64,000 bases of DNA from NCBI RefSeq assembly GCF_003991905.1, contig NZ_RSCL01000006.1, forward strand, positions 156,493-220,492, given 5' to 3'. The translations under genes and the position numbers were made by a program. The DNA is from Dulcicalothrix desertica PCC 7102. GTDB taxonomy: Bacteria; Cyanobacteriota; Cyanobacteriia; Cyanobacteriales; Nostocaceae. The notes beneath the pieces were generated by a model, which was not told the DNA's origin, ran no database searches, and saw only the letters and a list, made by a program, of their open reading frames with translations. Below, in pieces: positions 63,299-64,000 of the stretch (positions are counted from its first letter, which is position 1; every line of letters begins with the position of its first letter).

Positions 63299-63655
63299 CT
63301 ATGCTACGCTAACCATTACTTGACCATCAACAACTTTAGTTGGAAACGTGCGAACGCTGATTGCTTCGTTATCTAAACATTTACCTGTAGTTAAATTGAA
63401 GTTTTGTTTGTAGATAGGAGAAGCTACTTTGGGAACACCGTTACGGTCGCCAATAATTCCTCTAGATAAAACGTATGTTTTACTAAAGGGGTCGTAGTTG
63501 CAAATAGCATAAGTTTCTTCGGTGTTTCCTATTCTGAATATTGCTATTTGTTTACCTTTAAGTAATGCACATACTCCTGTATTCGGAATGATTTGTTCAA
63601 GTGAGCAAACGGTTATCCATTGCGTTGTTTGTTGGTTTGATGCAGTTTGAAGCAT
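63299..63655 (-). CDS. nirD: Nitrite reductase small subunit NirD
   Basis: 118 residues. Rieske-like fold of the NirD type: WITVCSLEQIIPNTGVCALLKGKQIAIFR, YAICNYDPFSKTYVLSRGIIGDRNGVPKVASPIYKQNFNLTTGKC. The two Cys-His pairs of a true Rieske cluster are not both present, as expected of NirD. It follows nirB on the same strand with 20 bases between. NirBD reduces nitrite to ammonium using NAD(P)H. Confidence 0.87.
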   Translation of the reverse strand: MLQTASNQQTTQWITVCSLEQIIPNTGVCALLKGKQIAIFRIGNTEETYAICNYDPFSKTYVLSRGIIGDRNGVPKVASPIYKQNFNLTTGKCLDNEAISVRTFPTKVVDGQVMVSVA

Positions 63656-63675
63656 AGGTTTAGATATTGGGGGGA

Positions 63676-64000
63676 TTAAATTAATACTGTTCTTTCTTCT
63701 TGACTGGCAGGGCGCCGTTGTTCTCTTTCTTCGACGTATACTAAATTGGGGTCAGTATCATCGGTGTTAATAAAGTGACGGAAGCGCGCGATTTTTGCAG
63801 GGTCTTCAATAGTTGCTTTCCATTCACAAGCATAAGTTTCGACGTGATGCGCCATTTCTGACTCAAGTTCGGCACATATTCCCAAAGAGTCTTCGATAAC
63901 TACTTCTTTGAGATATTCAATACCACCTTCTAACTTATTAAACCAAGTCGCAGTACGTTCTAAACGGTTTGCAGTGCGTATATAGAACATTAGAAAACGG
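63676..64000 (-). CDS. nirB: Nitrite reductase large subunit NirB (partial, runs off the window)
   Basis: Only the last 108 codons are present: RFLMFYIRTANRLERTATWFNKLEGG, then LKEVVIEDSLGICAELESEMAHHVETYACEWKATIEDPAKIARFRHFIN and NLVYVEEREQ, the characteristic NirB C-terminus. The frame is open to the window end, so the start is missing. The catalytic flavin, Fe-S and sirohaem parts lie outside. Upstream of nirD and cotranscribed with it. Confidence 0.87.
   Translation of the reverse strand, partial: RFLMFYIRTANRLERTATWFNKLEGGIEYLKEVVIEDSLGICAELESEMAHHVETYACEWKATIEDPAKIARFRHFINTDDTDPNLVYVEEREQRRPASQEERTVLI

Noticed and set aside
1-64000. tRNA or rRNA genes and prophage or IS transposases
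   Set aside because: No T-arm-like GGTTCRANTCC context, ribosomal sequence, integrase or transposase motif was seen; short palindromes are non-coding elements.

Overview
The window comes from a cyanobacterium, most likely a filamentous, low-GC member of the Nostocales. The supporting genes are the phycobilisome core subunit ApcF, the Calvin-cycle regulator CP12, glnA next to the glutamine synthetase inhibitor gifA (each with a GTA-N8-TAC NtcA site), an NrrA-like response regulator, and a valyl-tRNA synthetase carrying the cyanobacterial CAAD membrane domain. The usual cyanobacterial iterated palindrome GCGATCGC was not seen. GGCGCC is instead scattered through nearly every gene, by eye about a hundred times, where base composition predicts only a few. 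No rRNA, tRNA, CRISPR array, transposase or phage gene was recognised.

Layout. 1-6.2 kb: PRC-barrel stress protein, small kinase, recN, AarF/UbiB kinase. 6.6-9.6 kb: DUF6745-like protein, LRV/HEAT-like solenoid and a secreted protein. 9.8-14.9 kb: methyltransferase, coiled-coil protein, valS-CAAD, Ser/Gly lipoprotein. 15-22.4 kb: exporter, DM13 lipoprotein, small secreted proteins, then one response regulator and two histidine kinases, the second behind a DUF4079 membrane protein. 22.9-26.7 kb: accessory stretch with orphan HicB, pentapeptide-repeat protein, unknown genes and a broken Uma2 gene. 26.7-30.1 kb: GSP-synthase-like ligase, hydrolase, AmpG-like MFS protein. 30.2-36.9 kb: eight co-directional genes (BON, Kir channel, two ferritin-like proteins, MOSC, FTR1 permease, HhH lipoprotein, multicopper oxidase), a plausible oxidase-permease iron module. 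37.4-39.8 kb: ECF-type Ni/Co transporter. 39.9-47.5 kb: lipoprotein, dGTPase, PLP enzyme, unknowns, a membrane GTPase with a downstream partial copy, a toxin-antitoxin pair whose toxin is split by a 100-bp miniature element, and cp12. 47.6-54 kb: tlyA, degenerate receiver, apcF, glnA/gifA, methyltransferase. 54-64 kb: GAF membrane protein, tandem Uma2 genes, truncated hybrid kinase, MATE exporter, PBP4, glycosyltransferase and nirD/nirB (nirB runs off the end).

The most striking structure not explained by genes is a set of at least four short interspersed palindromic repeat families. They lie mostly at the 3' ends of genes and repeatedly supply the stop codon or the last residues of the protein (the 20-kb histidine kinase, the 9-kb secreted protein, MOSC, FTR1, HhH lipoprotein, PLP enzyme, tlyA, both Uma2 genes). 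They also enter coding sequence: the ValRS linker contains one, and the DUF4258 toxin is split by one whose precise removal, with one copy of a 3-bp duplication, restores the frame.

Nitrogen control is clear: glnA has an NtcA box 22 bases before a TAN3T -10 element, and the convergent gifA has an NtcA box overlapping its likely promoter. This is the arrangement expected for activation of the enzyme and repression of its inhibitor under nitrogen limitation.
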